Below, in pieces: positions 48,156 through 57,028 of a DNA stretch of 64,000 nucleotides. Source of the DNA: CAZSDP01 sp964605665 (GTDB lineage: Bacteria; Planctomycetota; UBA8108; UBA1146); NCBI GenBank assembly GCA_964605665.1, contig CAZSDP010000023.1:10694-74693 (forward strand), read 5' to 3'. How positions within the stretch are numbered: position 1 is the first letter of the stretch; every line of letters starts with the position of its first letter. The translations under genes were made by a program, and so were the position numbers. A model generated the notes under the pieces. The model had not been told where the DNA came from, did no database searches, and was given only the letters and a program-made list of their open reading frames with translations.

Positions 48156-48850
48156 CACTGTCCCAGACCTTCGAGCTTCTCGCGAAGCCCCTGAATCTCT
48201 GACTCAGCGGTGGCGACCGAGATCTGCGATTTCAGCTGCTGGCTTTCCCGAGCCCGCTTCGCCGCTTCGTAGGCGACCCGTTTCTGGGTGACATTCAGTT
48301 CTCGCTGACGAATCTCTGTCGGTACCTCATGCTCGACGAGAGACTGAAGCCCCATTTCAGAGAGGGCGATGCGCGCCGCTGCACGTTCTGCGTTGCGACG
48401 ACCGCGTTGAATCACGAACTCTGCGGTTCGATCGTCGAGATCCTGGTCCTTGTACATCAGTTCGATCTGCTGAAGTTCCTCGGCGGCCTCTTGTTGGCGA
48501 TCGCGGGCACTGCGCAGGTCGAGGCGCGCCTCTTCGATCTTCTGACGTGAGTCGAGTTCGCGATACTGAACGAGCTTCCGTTCGGCGAGAGAGAGTTCCA
48601 CCTGAGCTTGCTCGACAGCAGAATCGGCAGATTGCAGCCCTGTGTTTGAGTCCAATTGAGCCTGACGCAGTCTCAGCTCGGCGATGTGTAGCTGTCGCGT
48701 CAACGAAGCGCGCTTCGCAGCCGGATCCTCTTTCGCTTCTCTTGAATCATCGACCTGCTGCGGTCCAGCGATGACCTGAGGCTGGCTGTTCAATGCTGCG
48801 ATGACGGAGGTCACGAGGACCAGACCGATGATCGTCCAGAGCATCTTCAT
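48155..48850 (-). CDS. Exported coiled-coil protein, 231 aa
   Basis: A signal anchor (MLWTIIGLVLVTSVIAALN) is followed by an almost continuous coiled coil from about residue 45 to the end, rich in Gln, Glu, Arg and Ala. It resembles the helical hairpins of outer-membrane factors or membrane-fusion proteins (RQAQLDSNTGLQSADSAVEQ), but the beta domains of those families are missing. It is coupled to the prenyltransferase-like gene by a TGATG overlap, so the two products may work together outside the cytoplasm. I do not recognise a family. Confidence 0.75.
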   Translation of the reverse strand: MKMLWTIIGLVLVTSVIAALNSQPQVIAGPQQVDDSREAKEDPAAKRASLTRQLHIAELRLRQAQLDSNTGLQSADSAVEQAQVELSLAERKLVQYRELDSRQKIEEARLDLRSARDRQQEAAEELQQIELMYKDQDLDDRTAEFVIQRGRRNAERAAARIALSEMGLQSLVEHEVPTEIRQRELNVTQKRVAYEAAKRARESQQLKSQISVATAESEIQGLREKLEGLGQ

Positions 48851-48998
48851 CGGGAGTCTCCTTCCAGTGTGCGATCAGACGCGTTAACGATGCGAGCCCG
48901 TTCACTAAGGCGGGGGGATTGTAACCGAGTATCGGGCGAGGGGGCCGGACCACTTATCACCGGTGAGTCACTCTGACCCAGCAGCGGAAATGGATCGA

Positions 48999-49649
48999 TC
49001 ACCGTTTCGATTCTTCGGCGATTCTCTTCTTCGTCGCGGCCCAACTGCAGATCGGACAGGTGGAAAGGTCGTGCCTTCGCGCGGGACAATACTCACGACC
49101 AAAGTAGATGATCTGAAGATGGAGTCGATTCCAATTCGCCTCGGGGAAGACCTTTTTTAGGTCAGCCTCGGTGCGCTCCACCGTCGTTCCATTGGAGAGT
49201 CCCCACCGAGCGGCCAGACGGTGGATATGTGTGTCGACAGGAAATGCCGGAACTCCAAAAGCTTGAGCCATCACGACACTCGCGGTCTTGTGACCAACTC
49301 CCGGGAGGTCTTCGAGAGCGTCGAAGTCGATCGGGACTTCTCCTCCATGGCGCTCGATCAGTAGCGTGCCCAATTTGGAGAGTGCCTTTGCCTTCTGTGG
49401 AGCGAGTCCCAGCGGACGAATCGTCTCGAGGATCTTCGCTTCGCCGAGCTTTGAGAGACGGGCAGGATCTGGGGCGAGAGCAAACAGATCGGGCGTGACG
49501 CGATTCACCATCGCGTCGGTCGTCTGAGCAGAAAGGAGCACTGCAACCAATAGAGTAAACGGGTCGCTGTGTTCGAGTGGGATCGGCGGATTTGGATAGA
49601 GCTCTTCTAGGATTTCGTCGATTCGAGTCGCTTTTTCACTCCGTCGCAT
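48999..49649 (-). CDS. nth: Endonuclease III-like DNA glycosylase/AP lyase, 216 aa
   Basis: Base-excision repair enzyme of the helix-hairpin-helix GPD superfamily. LLSAQTTDAMVN, the HhH segment LEDLPGVGHKTASVV with the catalytic Lys, and FPVDTHIHRLAARW with the catalytic Asp are all present. At the C-terminus the iron-sulfur loop reads EYCPARRHDLSTCPICSWA. Compared with the usual Cx6Cx2Cx5C, two cysteines align, two are replaced, and one extra is present. The 4Fe-4S cluster may therefore be altered or absent. Overall length is normal. The gene stands alone; endonuclease V and photolyase genes nearby add to a local concentration of DNA repair genes. Confidence 0.93.
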   Translation of the reverse strand: MRRSEKATRIDEILEELYPNPPIPLEHSDPFTLLVAVLLSAQTTDAMVNRVTPDLFALAPDPARLSKLGEAKILETIRPLGLAPQKAKALSKLGTLLIERHGGEVPIDFDALEDLPGVGHKTASVVMAQAFGVPAFPVDTHIHRLAARWGLSNGTTVERTEADLKKVFPEANWNRLHLQIIYFGREYCPARRHDLSTCPICSWAATKKRIAEESKR

Positions 49650-49874
49650 CGCATCCCTCTCGGTCCCAAGTTGGTCTCGACGTCATGTTTCTGAGGGTAT
49701 CAAATTTGCCTCTCGAACGGAGACCAAGGTTCACCTTCCGAGAGCGGAGTTCGACCGACGTTTCCGAGACCAGCAACTTCCTGAAATAGACGGAAATGAG
49801 TCGATAGATCGGTCTTTTACCCAACTTCAAGACTGGTCCGAGCGCTCGGCCCTGATCCGCGGTATCATGAACGC

Positions 49875-50537
49875 ATGAACGAGCAAACTCCTCAAGATGG
49901 TTCACGCAAACCCGATCACTTCGATACGGGCCAAGTCGATGCTACGGGTGAATCGAACGCGGGGCGCATCCTGCCCCTCTTTCCACTCCCCGATATGGTG
50001 CTCTTTCCAGGTCAGATTCAACCGCTTCATATTTTCGAACCTCGATACCTTCAGATGGTCTCCGATCTCCTCGACACCAAGGGTGAATTCGTCATCGGAA
50101 CAGTTCTCGGCCACGACAAACGGCAACTCGAGTCGGTCGCACCGGTCCAAAGCGTGGCGGGCCTGGGGCGCATCGAACAGTACCGGGAACTTCCTGACGG
50201 CCGGTTTTTCATGATCGCGCTCGGTCTCAAGCGAGTCCGAGTCACCCCCCTCGCCGAAGAACGCGCATATCCGACCTGCCTGGCCGAGCCGATTCTCGAA
50301 GACCAGGAGAAGATCATCGATCCCAATGCGAGGGCGACCTACGAGACACTTCTGCGCCGCGCGCTCATGGAAAATTGGGAGCAGGATTCACCTCCGCCCG
50401 AGAAGATCCCCCTCTTCCAACTCACCGACTTGGTTCAGATGCACCTGTCGCTAACTCCCCAAAAGAGCTACGAGATCTTCTCCACCAACCCCCTCGAAAA
50501 GAGGATCCGCACGGTTCTCGAGGCCGCGAGAGCCTAA
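49875..50537 (+). CDS. LON-substrate-binding-domain protein, 220 aa
   Basis: After a polar N-terminus of about 30 residues, the sequence ILPLFPLPDMVLFPGQIQPLHIFEPRYLQMV is the signature start of the N-terminal domain of Lon protease. There is no AAA or protease domain, so this is a stand-alone LON domain protein, as found in many bacteria and linked to substrate recognition with unknown partners. The 3' end is five bases from the proposed endonuclease V start, suggesting cotranscription. Confidence 0.88.
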   Translation: MNEQTPQDGSRKPDHFDTGQVDATGESNAGRILPLFPLPDMVLFPGQIQPLHIFEPRYLQMVSDLLDTKGEFVIGTVLGHDKRQLESVAPVQSVAGLGRIEQYRELPDGRFFMIALGLKRVRVTPLAEERAYPTCLAEPILEDQEKIIDPNARATYETLLRRALMENWEQDSPPPEKIPLFQLTDLVQMHLSLTPQKSYEIFSTNPLEKRIRTVLEAARA

Positions 50538-50542
50538 CGACT

Positions 50543-51265
50543 TTGCCAAGCGGCCAATCTTCCACAGCTCCCATTTCATCTCACTCAAGACCACTTCGAA
50601 GACGATCGCATCGTTGGAACATCGATGCCGGTGAAGCGATCGCCCTTCAGAGAAAAATCGCTGATCGAATCGATCGAACCGGTACTCCGCAGTCGGTCCA
50701 GCTCGTCGCCGGTATCGACTGCGCATTCTCTCGTGATGGAACCCAATGCCTAGCGGCGGTGATCGTCTGGGATGTTTCCAAAGCAAAAGTGGTGGAGGAA
50801 CGAGTCGCGCGCAAAGAGGTGACGTTTCCCTACATTCCCGGCCTGCTCAGTTTCCGCGAGGGCCCCGCAATTCTCGCGGCGCTGCGCAGAGTCAAATCCA
50901 AACTCGACCTACTGATCTTCGATGGGCAAGGAATCGCGCATCCGAGACGGCTGGGTATCGCGTGTCACATCGGCTGGATCGCCGATCTCCCCGCGATCGG
51001 TTGCGGCAAGAGCCGTCTCGTGGGGAAGCACCGCGAACCAGGAGAAAGACGTGGCTGTCGGACCACCCTCAAGGACCGTGGAGAACGGATCGGTACGGTC
51101 CTGCGCACTCGAGATGGAGTTCGCCCGCTGTACGTGAGTACCGGCCACCGCATCGATCTCGCTGAGGCAGAGAAGTGGGTCCTTCGCCTCGCGACCAAGG
51201 TGCGACTTCCGGAACCTGTGCGAAGAGCAGATCGAAAGGTTGCAGAGGTGAGAAAAGAGACTTGA
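50543..51265 (+). CDS. nfi: Endonuclease V (deoxyinosine 3' endonuclease), about 240 aa
   Basis: Family motifs are clear: VAGIDCAF (metal-binding Asp), FPYIPGLLSFREGPAIL (metal-binding Glu), LLIFDGQGIAHPRRLGIACHIG (active-site Asp and His), IGCGKSRLVG and STGHRIDLAEA. The enzyme cuts DNA at deaminated adenine (inosine). The open frame extends upstream into the LON gene, but that part is unrelated. TTG 50543, five bases after the LON stop, gives a normal-sized protein and is proposed as start, although its ribosome binding site is weak. Confidence 0.9.
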   Translation: MPSGQSSTAPISSHSRPLRRRSHRWNIDAGEAIALQRKIADRIDRTGTPQSVQLVAGIDCAFSRDGTQCLAAVIVWDVSKAKVVEERVARKEVTFPYIPGLLSFREGPAILAALRRVKSKLDLLIFDGQGIAHPRRLGIACHIGWIADLPAIGCGKSRLVGKHREPGERRGCRTTLKDRGERIGTVLRTRDGVRPLYVSTGHRIDLAEAEKWVLRLATKVRLPEPVRRADRKVAEVRKET

Positions 51266-51305
51266 GTCGCCGGTGTGGAGCGTCACTGGCGCAGAGCTCT
51301 GAAAA

Positions 51306-51328
51306 GACCGATCGATCATCGATCGGTC
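51306..51328 (-). terminator. Palindromic terminator between nfi and the anti-sigma gene
   Basis: GACCGATCGAT-C-ATCGATCGGTC is an eleven-base perfect inverted repeat. On the minus strand it begins four bases after the anti-sigma stop and is followed by TTTTC. It lies between convergent genes and may work both ways. Confidence 0.6.
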
Positions 51329-51331
51329 AGA

Positions 51332-52222
51332 TTATCCGCCCACGCTTCCGATGGCTCGATGCGGACCCTCTGAAACAACCACCCCGCCCGCTTGCTCGAG
51401 GGTGATCACGAATGCGGCCGGTTGGTCGATCACCAACGCAGGATCGATCGGAATGACCTGACGCCCTGGTCGAGCGGCCACGTCAAAGACACCGCCGTCC
51501 ACCGGTTGAGGTGCCCGATCTGGATCGACGATCCACAATTGATACTGCTCCACCTTTGGATCATTCGCCGGAACATCTTCGAGAACCATATACCCTTCTT
51601 GGAGCGCGTCGCTCCAAACGACTTCGCCGGCGATTTTCTCCAAACCAGCTCCTTCGAGCCCGGTCCAATCGGTACGAATCAGATCGGTCGATTCCGCGAC
51701 CAACCGCTGGTAGGACTGCTCAGGAGACAGCGAGGACTCCAGCGAGAAGAGAAATCCGAGAGTCACTCCAAAGATGATCGTCGCAGCGAGACCGAGAGCT
51801 GGCAGCGCGAAAGAACGGGCCGAGGACACTTCTGCCAGTCCCGTGACGGCAGGAGTCGCAGAAGTCGACGCTTCATGCTCAGTTTCACTCGGTTGAGAAT
51901 GTCGCCCAGCCCGGAGTGAGCGAACTCTCATCCGACCGTCGGCGACGATTCGCTTTCTCAACGTGGCAGGCAACTCGCCGCTGGAATCCGCATCGGTGGA
52001 AATCCGCGAACCGGATTGAGCGTGGAACTGCTCCACCTCGAGTGCAGCAGCCGCTAAGTCCCAACCCAGCGCATCCTGATCCGATCGATCACGCAGAAGG
52101 AATTCCAGCTCACCGAGTGACTCCACGTCGAGTCCCTCAGTCGCTCGATCTGCGAGAAGTTGGTCGAGACGATCGCTCTCAGAGGGGTCTCGACGGTCGG
52201 GATGGTGTGAATCCGAATTCAT
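51332..52222 (-). CDS. RskA-like anti-sigma factor, 296 aa
   Basis: An N-terminal cytoplasmic region (about 1-145) is followed by one membrane span (about 147-168, LGLAATIIFGVTLGFLFSL) and an RskA C-terminal-type domain with YQLWIVDPDRAPQPVDGGVF and AAFVITLEQAGGVVVSEGP. RskA proteins hold ECF sigma factors of the SigK type at the membrane. The gene overlaps the sigma gene by ATGA, the normal arrangement for such pairs. No Cys/His zinc motif of the ZAS anti-sigma class is visible. Confidence 0.9.
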   Translation of the reverse strand: MNSDSHHPDRRDPSESDRLDQLLADRATEGLDVESLGELEFLLRDRSDQDALGWDLAAAALEVEQFHAQSGSRISTDADSSGELPATLRKRIVADGRMRVRSLRAGRHSQPSETEHEASTSATPAVTGLAEVSSARSFALPALGLAATIIFGVTLGFLFSLESSLSPEQSYQRLVAESTDLIRTDWTGLEGAGLEKIAGEVVWSDALQEGYMVLEDVPANDPKVEQYQLWIVDPDRAPQPVDGGVFDVAARPGRQVIPIDPALVIDQPAAFVITLEQAGGVVVSEGPHRAIGSVGG

Positions 52223-52956
52223 GAGGCCTCCTCTCCGCTGCCTGAAACCCCCGATGATTCGCCGAGCATCTCTCGAACTCGCATCAAACCGCGACGCACG
52301 TGCGTCTTCACTGTTCCCAAAGGTAGATTGAGCTCCGTCGCGATATCCCGGTGGGAAAGACCTCCGAAGATCGACAGGTCGAGAATTTCCTTCTGCTCCG
52401 GTCGAAGCCGAGTCATCAACGATTGCACTCGAGCTGCTTCATCGCGGATCTCCACCGAGTCTGGCTCAGTGGGTGCTGAAGGATCGGTGATCTCGCTGAT
52501 CACCTCTGACTTCGGTTCCCGCCGCTTCTTTCGCCAGCGATCGATCACTCTTCGACGAGCGATCATCGCCACAAAGGTCTCCTCTGAGGCGACTGTGGAG
52601 TCAAAGCGAGAGGCGCTCGACCAGAGATCGACAAACACCTCTTGGACCGCGTCTTCCGCGTCGTCGACGTTCTTGCATAGTCTTCGGCAGATTGACCAGA
52701 CCAGACCGCCATAGCGATCCATGCACTCTTGGACCGCTCGCTCATCTCCGCTGGCAATTCGCTCCAGTAGGCTTGCGGTATCCAACCGATCTGCACTTTC
52801 TTTCGAATTCCCCTCAGCTCGCTGAGGAGACAACCCCGGGCTCTGGGAATTGGCTTCGTAGTGGTATACGAGATGGCGAGCAGCGCCGCGACTACTTTGA
52901 TGAGGTTTCGACGAAAGTAGAAACCGCCCTGAAGTAGAGCACTCGAGCAGCGTCAC
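52219..52956 (-). CDS. ECF RNA polymerase sigma factor, about 245 aa
   Basis: Region 2 (YGGLVWSICRRLCKNVDDAEDAVQEVFVDLW, cut as region 2.1-2.2) and region 4 (LRPEQKEILDLSIFGGLSHRDIATELNLPLGTVKTHVRRG, with a clear helix-turn-helix) are typical of the ECF family. It pairs with the RskA-like protein downstream. The start is uncertain: GTG 52956 overlaps the photolyase stop as GTGA and is proposed, but the resulting first 65 residues look unstructured, so an internal TTG start would also be possible. Coupling to photolyase places this sigma factor in the light or photodamage cluster. Confidence 0.9.
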   Translation of the reverse strand: MTLLECSTSGRFLLSSKPHQSSRGAARHLVYHYEANSQSPGLSPQRAEGNSKESADRLDTASLLERIASGDERAVQECMDRYGGLVWSICRRLCKNVDDAEDAVQEVFVDLWSSASRFDSTVASEETFVAMIARRRVIDRWRKKRREPKSEVISEITDPSAPTEPDSVEIRDEAARVQSLMTRLRPEQKEILDLSIFGGLSHRDIATELNLPLGTVKTHVRRGLMRVREMLGESSGVSGSGEEAS

Positions 52957-54437
52957 GCCGAGTGTTTCTGAATGTAGCCACGAACCCGCACTTTTCGCGC
53001 GGTGTTTTCTGAACTCATGTATCTGACTTTCCCGAAGATCTTCCTCTCGGGACCCCACGCCCGATCGAATCTGCCAAAGATCCAGCCGATGGCGCTGTAG
53101 CTGTTGGGGTCTCGACCATCGAGGGCATATCGATTGTTCAATTCGACGAGAGTCTGGAAGGCACTTTCTGGAGAAGGAGACCAGTGAAGGACTTTCTTTC
53201 CCCAGAGCATCCGGAGGTAGTTGTGAATCAGTCCCTCACGGCGCAACTGGTTTTGAGCGGCGTTCCAGAGGGGGTCTTCGGTGCGCGCCTGGTCAAATTC
53301 TTCGAAGGTATAGACCGGCTCTCGGCGATCGGGAGCGTGGGTCTCGAGGGTCTCCCTCGCCCACGTGGGAAGCGATGAGAAGCGATCGTACTGAGGTTCC
53401 TTCCAGCAGAGGTGCCAGCTCAACTCACGCCAGGTGATCAGCTGATCGAGGAATGCTTCTGCTGGCGGAGACATTCCCCACCACCCACTTCTGGAACCTT
53501 TCGCAACCTTGGCCAAGGAGTCAGAGGTCCACTCTTCCAACGCCACGACCCGATCGAAGATCTCAACCGAAGAAAGGTGTCCAAAGTGGAGCCACGGGGA
53601 AAGTCCGCTCGTCACCGGATCTTCCGGGCTATTTCGCGCAGAAGCGTAGCGGGGGAAACGCTGCTCCAAGAACTGATCGAGCACCGGCCCGACTCTCGTT
53701 TCTCCCCCGCGCAGCTCGACCGCAGGAACCCCGTGATCGAGGTCGAGAGCGGAGATCACCAGAGAAGGGCAAGAGAGTTCCTCGGTTGTCGCCGGGGTCC
53801 AACGAGCCATGATCGCGGGAGGTACCGTCGCCCCTTCAGAGGGTGGCAGAGAACACAGAGGCTCGGCAACAGCGCGATCTTCGAGATGAGAAGGTAGATT
53901 TCGTTGGAGAAACCGACGGAAGGAGTAGGCAGTTTTGTGAATGCCCTCCGTAGAAGCCAGAGGAAGGAGACCATTGCCATCGATTCTCTCGAACCGAAGG
54001 TCGAGCCTTGATTCCGCTGCCTTCTGCATTTGAGGCAAGAAGAAACAGGGATAGAGATCTGTGACCACTGCGACCGCGTCAGTCGCAAGAGCCTCGAGTA
54101 AGCCAGCGCCTTCCCCCACCGACCGCTCGATGTAGGGGTAGTACGTCACGCCCGCCCGTTGATACGCCTGCGACTGACTCGCCATCCCCTCGAGGAGAAA
54201 TTGATGGAACCGGTCACACGCCCAGCGATAGTTCAACCGCAGCGGTTCGAGAACCAACAACGGGCGCTTCGAATGGTGGCAGAGCTCGATGGCGCGAGCG
54301 AGGGCGGGGTTGTAGCGGGTTCGTCGCGCCGCGACTTGCCAGTACAAAACGTAATCCCCGTCACAACGGATCGGCTTGCCGTTGGAGATCACCCGAACCT
54401 CGGGAACTTTCCGGCTCTGTTGCGAAGGAGAGGGCAT
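52953..54437 (-). CDS. phr: Class II deoxyribodipyrimidine photolyase, 494 aa
   Basis: The N-terminal antenna domain (DGDYVLYWQVAARRTRYNPALARAI) and the FAD-binding catalytic part with WGMSPPAEAFLDQLITWREL, WNAAQNQLRREGLIHNYLRMLWGKKVL and the C-terminal ALDGRDPNSYSAIGWIFGRFDRAWGPERKIFGKVRYM block (given here for its pattern DPNSYSAIGWIFGRFDR) are hallmarks of class II CPD photolyases. The enzyme uses blue or near-UV light to split cyclobutane pyrimidine dimers in DNA. It is the first gene of a coupled operon with an ECF sigma factor and its anti-sigma factor. Confidence 0.93.
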   Translation of the reverse strand: MPSPSQQSRKVPEVRVISNGKPIRCDGDYVLYWQVAARRTRYNPALARAIELCHHSKRPLLVLEPLRLNYRWACDRFHQFLLEGMASQSQAYQRAGVTYYPYIERSVGEGAGLLEALATDAVAVVTDLYPCFFLPQMQKAAESRLDLRFERIDGNGLLPLASTEGIHKTAYSFRRFLQRNLPSHLEDRAVAEPLCSLPPSEGATVPPAIMARWTPATTEELSCPSLVISALDLDHGVPAVELRGGETRVGPVLDQFLEQRFPRYASARNSPEDPVTSGLSPWLHFGHLSSVEIFDRVVALEEWTSDSLAKVAKGSRSGWWGMSPPAEAFLDQLITWRELSWHLCWKEPQYDRFSSLPTWARETLETHAPDRREPVYTFEEFDQARTEDPLWNAAQNQLRREGLIHNYLRMLWGKKVLHWSPSPESAFQTLVELNNRYALDGRDPNSYSAIGWIFGRFDRAWGPERKIFGKVRYMSSENTARKVRVRGYIQKHSA

Positions 54438-54581
54438 GAATCACCGATCTGTGCAGCGCTATTGCTGAACGAAGAGACTCTGAAACTTTGTAGATCGCAT
54501 CGGCGGGCCCGATCGCTGCCGGAGACTTCGGGCAAGAGCGGAAGGTGGATTCGAGTTAGTTCGGTGAGAGATTCGATCTTC

Positions 54582-54608
54582 GACCGGTCACGCGATATTT
54601 GAAGTTCA
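54582..54608 (-). promoter_or_regulatory. Candidate ECF-type promoter upstream of photolyase
   Basis: On the minus strand TGAACTT is followed, 19 bases after GAAC, by GTC. This resembles GAAC/GTC-type ECF promoters with a slightly long spacer. GTC is about 145 bases before the photolyase start. The same GAAC-N19-GTC spacing occurs before the fasciclin gene (57130-57155). Such short motifs arise by chance, so this is only a lead for autoregulation by the sigma factor in this operon. Confidence 0.25.
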
Positions 54609-54696
54609 GGAGTCGTCAACGGGTCATCACGATCGATCGGTTTTTAGAGGCGACGGCGCTCTCGCTGGAATCTGCGACATGCGGAGCAGCTTCGGC

Positions 54697-55791
54697 TCAC
54701 TCCGAAGTTTCAGACTCGTCCGCGATGCCGACCAGGCGACGGCCGATCAAGACCGCCTCCTGCGGCGTGACAGCCCGACCATCCGCCCCGAGGCGGCGCC
54801 AGAGATCTCCGGTGTTGTTGAGACCGCGCCCCCCGACAATGACCTTAACCCCTTGCGTCGTCGGATCTGAGCGAAGCTCCGTGATCAAGGCTTCCACGTG
54901 GCCGATGTAGTTCGCCAAACTGACTGAAACCGCCAACAGATCCGCTCCGAAATCGATGATGCCTTGGCGGAGGTCAGCAGCAGGAATGCTCGCCCCGAGG
55001 TGAACGACCCGCCAACCATCCATCGTGAAGTGATCCGCCACCATGCGAATACCGATTTCGTGTTGGTCACCCTCAACTGCGACCGTGACCACCGTTCTAG
55101 CGGTTTTCGCTCGACGGGGAAGGGAAGGGTAAAGACTCGCGATGGCAAGCCCCGTCGTCGCGGTTGCAAAATGTTCTTCAGCGATGGTGACTTCTCCGAG
55201 CAACCACAAGCGCCCCACTTCGGCGAGAGCAGGTTCGAGGATAAAGTGATAGATATCAGCGATCGGAAGACCCGCTTCTTGAGCCTCTTCAATCACCCTC
55301 AGAGCGCTGTCCCGGTCTCCTTCGAGCAAACGCATCAAGTACTGTGCGGCGGGCTCACCATGTTCGTTATCGAGGGAGAGGTGAGACGGGGGTTCGTCTG
55401 GAATTTCTTCGATCTTATCGATCGCTCGCTGAACCACCCCTGCCGCCAATACACCACTCTCCTCGGGCAATTCGGAGAGAAGCGTTTCAGAGAGGGAATT
55501 CATCGAGGCGATGAGTTCCTCCAAGGAGAGTCCCCGCGACAAATATCCCCACTTCGCCCACCGAACATGTTCCTCGAAAATGGTGTCGCAACCGGCGGCG
55601 ATCGCGGCGGACAGGTGACCGATGTGGGTCAGAATCGTGGAACGCCACTGGGAAAATGCATCGGGACCACCGCTGATCGGAGTTTCACCCTCCAAGAGCC
55701 GTTCCGTGGTCGCAGACGCAAGACCGGAGGAAGAGGCGCGGAGGAGGGCGCCGACAAATCGACCGTGATCGGTGGAACCGAAGTCAATCAA
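54697..55791 (-). CDS. Cobalamin-binding photosensor-like protein without a MerR DNA-binding domain, 364 aa
   Basis: The N-terminal half (about 1-140) is helical, with YLSRGLSLEELIASMNSLSETLL, and has no MerR helix-turn-helix. The middle (about 145-225) is a B12-binding four-helix bundle with LWLLGEVTIAEEHFATAT, which contains the exact W-x9-EH motif of CarH/LitR light sensors. The C-terminal Rossmann-like B12 domain carries EGDQHEIG (DxHxxG, the cobalt-ligand His), the SVSLANY segment and VIVGGRGL (GG). The start is TTG 55791 with GGAGGAG well spaced. Family knowledge: in CarH, adenosylcobalamin bound here is broken by light. Photosensing by this protein is inferred from motif and neighbourhood. 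Confidence 0.88.
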   Translation of the reverse strand: MIDFGSTDHGRFVGALLRASSSGLASATTERLLEGETPISGGPDAFSQWRSTILTHIGHLSAAIAAGCDTIFEEHVRWAKWGYLSRGLSLEELIASMNSLSETLLSELPEESGVLAAGVVQRAIDKIEEIPDEPPSHLSLDNEHGEPAAQYLMRLLEGDRDSALRVIEEAQEAGLPIADIYHFILEPALAEVGRLWLLGEVTIAEEHFATATTGLAIASLYPSLPRRAKTARTVVTVAVEGDQHEIGIRMVADHFTMDGWRVVHLGASIPAADLRQGIIDFGADLLAVSVSLANYIGHVEALITELRSDPTTQGVKVIVGGRGLNNTGDLWRRLGADGRAVTPQEAVLIGRRLVGIADESETSE

Positions 55792-55886
55792 GTGGAGCTC
55801 CTCCGATCGTCATGCGGTAGCGGGTAGCGGGGCTTAGTCGATTGAGAGAGCTTGAAGAGTGAAAAAAAAAAGAAGCGAAAAACCCC

Positions 55887-55916
55887 GTGAAAACTGCCTT
55901 TAGGGACTTCTATGAT
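55887..55916 (+). promoter_or_regulatory. Candidate sigma-70-type promoter for the DUF523-DUF1722 gene
   Basis: GTGAAA and TATGAT are separated by 18 bases about 100 bases before the gene, in the divergent spacer between the B12 protein and DUF523-DUF1722. The -10 box is good; the -35 box is weak. Confidence 0.3.
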
Positions 55917-56017
55917 CGGCCGAAGCCGTCGTGGGTAGCAGCCGGAGTCGAATTCAGGCTGGGTTACCCCAGATGAGAGTTCGAAGAAGAAGCAGATAGA
56001 GATTCAAGAGATTCGAA

Positions 56018-57028
56018 ATGAGCGAAGAAAATAGTCCAAAACGAAGCGAAACCCCCGATCAGCGGCCCCTCGGGACCGATGAAGTTCGAATCGGTATCTC
56101 CTCATGCTTGCTCGGCGAAGAAGTCCGATTCGATGGAGGCCATAAACGAGACCGGTTTCTCACCGACACATTGGCCCAATTCGTCAAATTCGTCCCCGTT
56201 TGTCCTGAGATGGAGTTGGGATTAGGCGCCCCTCGAGAATCGATGCACTTGGAGATCGTCGGGGATGAAGTCCAACTTCTCACCAGCAAAACCGGAGAGA
56301 ACCTCACCGATTCGATGCGAAGTTGGGCGATCAAGCGAGTCGGTCAACTGAGTGAATTCCGGCTCAGCGGCTTCATTCTCAAGAAGGACTCCCCCAGCTG
56401 CGGGATGGAGCGCGTCAAGGTCTATGGGCGCGGAGGGACGTCACCGAACAAAAATGGTCGAGGTCTCTTTGCCGCAGAACTACTCGATCGAACAAATTCT
56501 CTCCCCATCGAGGAAGAAGGGCGGCTCCACGACCCCAGACTTCGAGAAAATTTCTTTGTTCGGGTCTTCGCATTTCGACGACTGCGCTCCTTCTTTTCGG
56601 CTGAAAATTGGAGCATGGGGGATTTGGTCAAATTCCACACTCGAGAGAAGCTGCTCCTGCGCTCTCATGATCCAGAAGGGCTCAAGAGTCTCGGTCAACT
56701 TGTCGCAGATGCGAAGAGTTATGCGAAAGCAGACCTCGAGATCGAATATACCCTGGGCAGCATGCAGGTGTTGAAGAAGAAAGCGACGACTCGCACCGTT
56801 TCATCGGTGCTACAGAACACCGTTGGACACCTTCGAAAGCACATCGACGACCGATCACGTCATGAACTTCATGCTTCGATTGAAGACTATCGTGACGGCT
56901 TTGTACCGTTGGTCGTCCCCCTAACCCTTCTTCGGCACCATGCCCGTCACCACAATATCGAGTACCTCCTTGAACAATCGTTTCTCGATCCTCACCCCAA
57001 GGAGTTGATGCTTCGTAATCATGTGTGA
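56018..57028 (+). CDS. DUF523-DUF1722 (YbgA-like) protein, 336 aa
   Basis: The N-terminal DUF523 domain (about 22-165) shows IGISSCLLGEEVRFDGGHKRD, VCPEMELGLGAPRESMHL and FILKKDSPSCGMERVKVY. The DUF1722 domain (about 210-325) shows LVKFHTREKLLLRSHDP and LLRHHARHHNIEYLLEQSFLDPHP. E. coli ybgA (DUF1722) is next to the phr photolyase gene, and DUF523-DUF1722 proteins accompany photolyase and B12 light-sensor genes in other bacteria. Here it diverges from the B12 protein gene. The biochemical function is not established. Confidence 0.92.
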   Translation: MSEENSPKRSETPDQRPLGTDEVRIGISSCLLGEEVRFDGGHKRDRFLTDTLAQFVKFVPVCPEMELGLGAPRESMHLEIVGDEVQLLTSKTGENLTDSMRSWAIKRVGQLSEFRLSGFILKKDSPSCGMERVKVYGRGGTSPNKNGRGLFAAELLDRTNSLPIEEEGRLHDPRLRENFFVRVFAFRRLRSFFSAENWSMGDLVKFHTREKLLLRSHDPEGLKSLGQLVADAKSYAKADLEIEYTLGSMQVLKKKATTRTVSSVLQNTVGHLRKHIDDRSRHELHASIEDYRDGFVPLVVPLTLLRHHARHHNIEYLLEQSFLDPHPKELMLRNHV

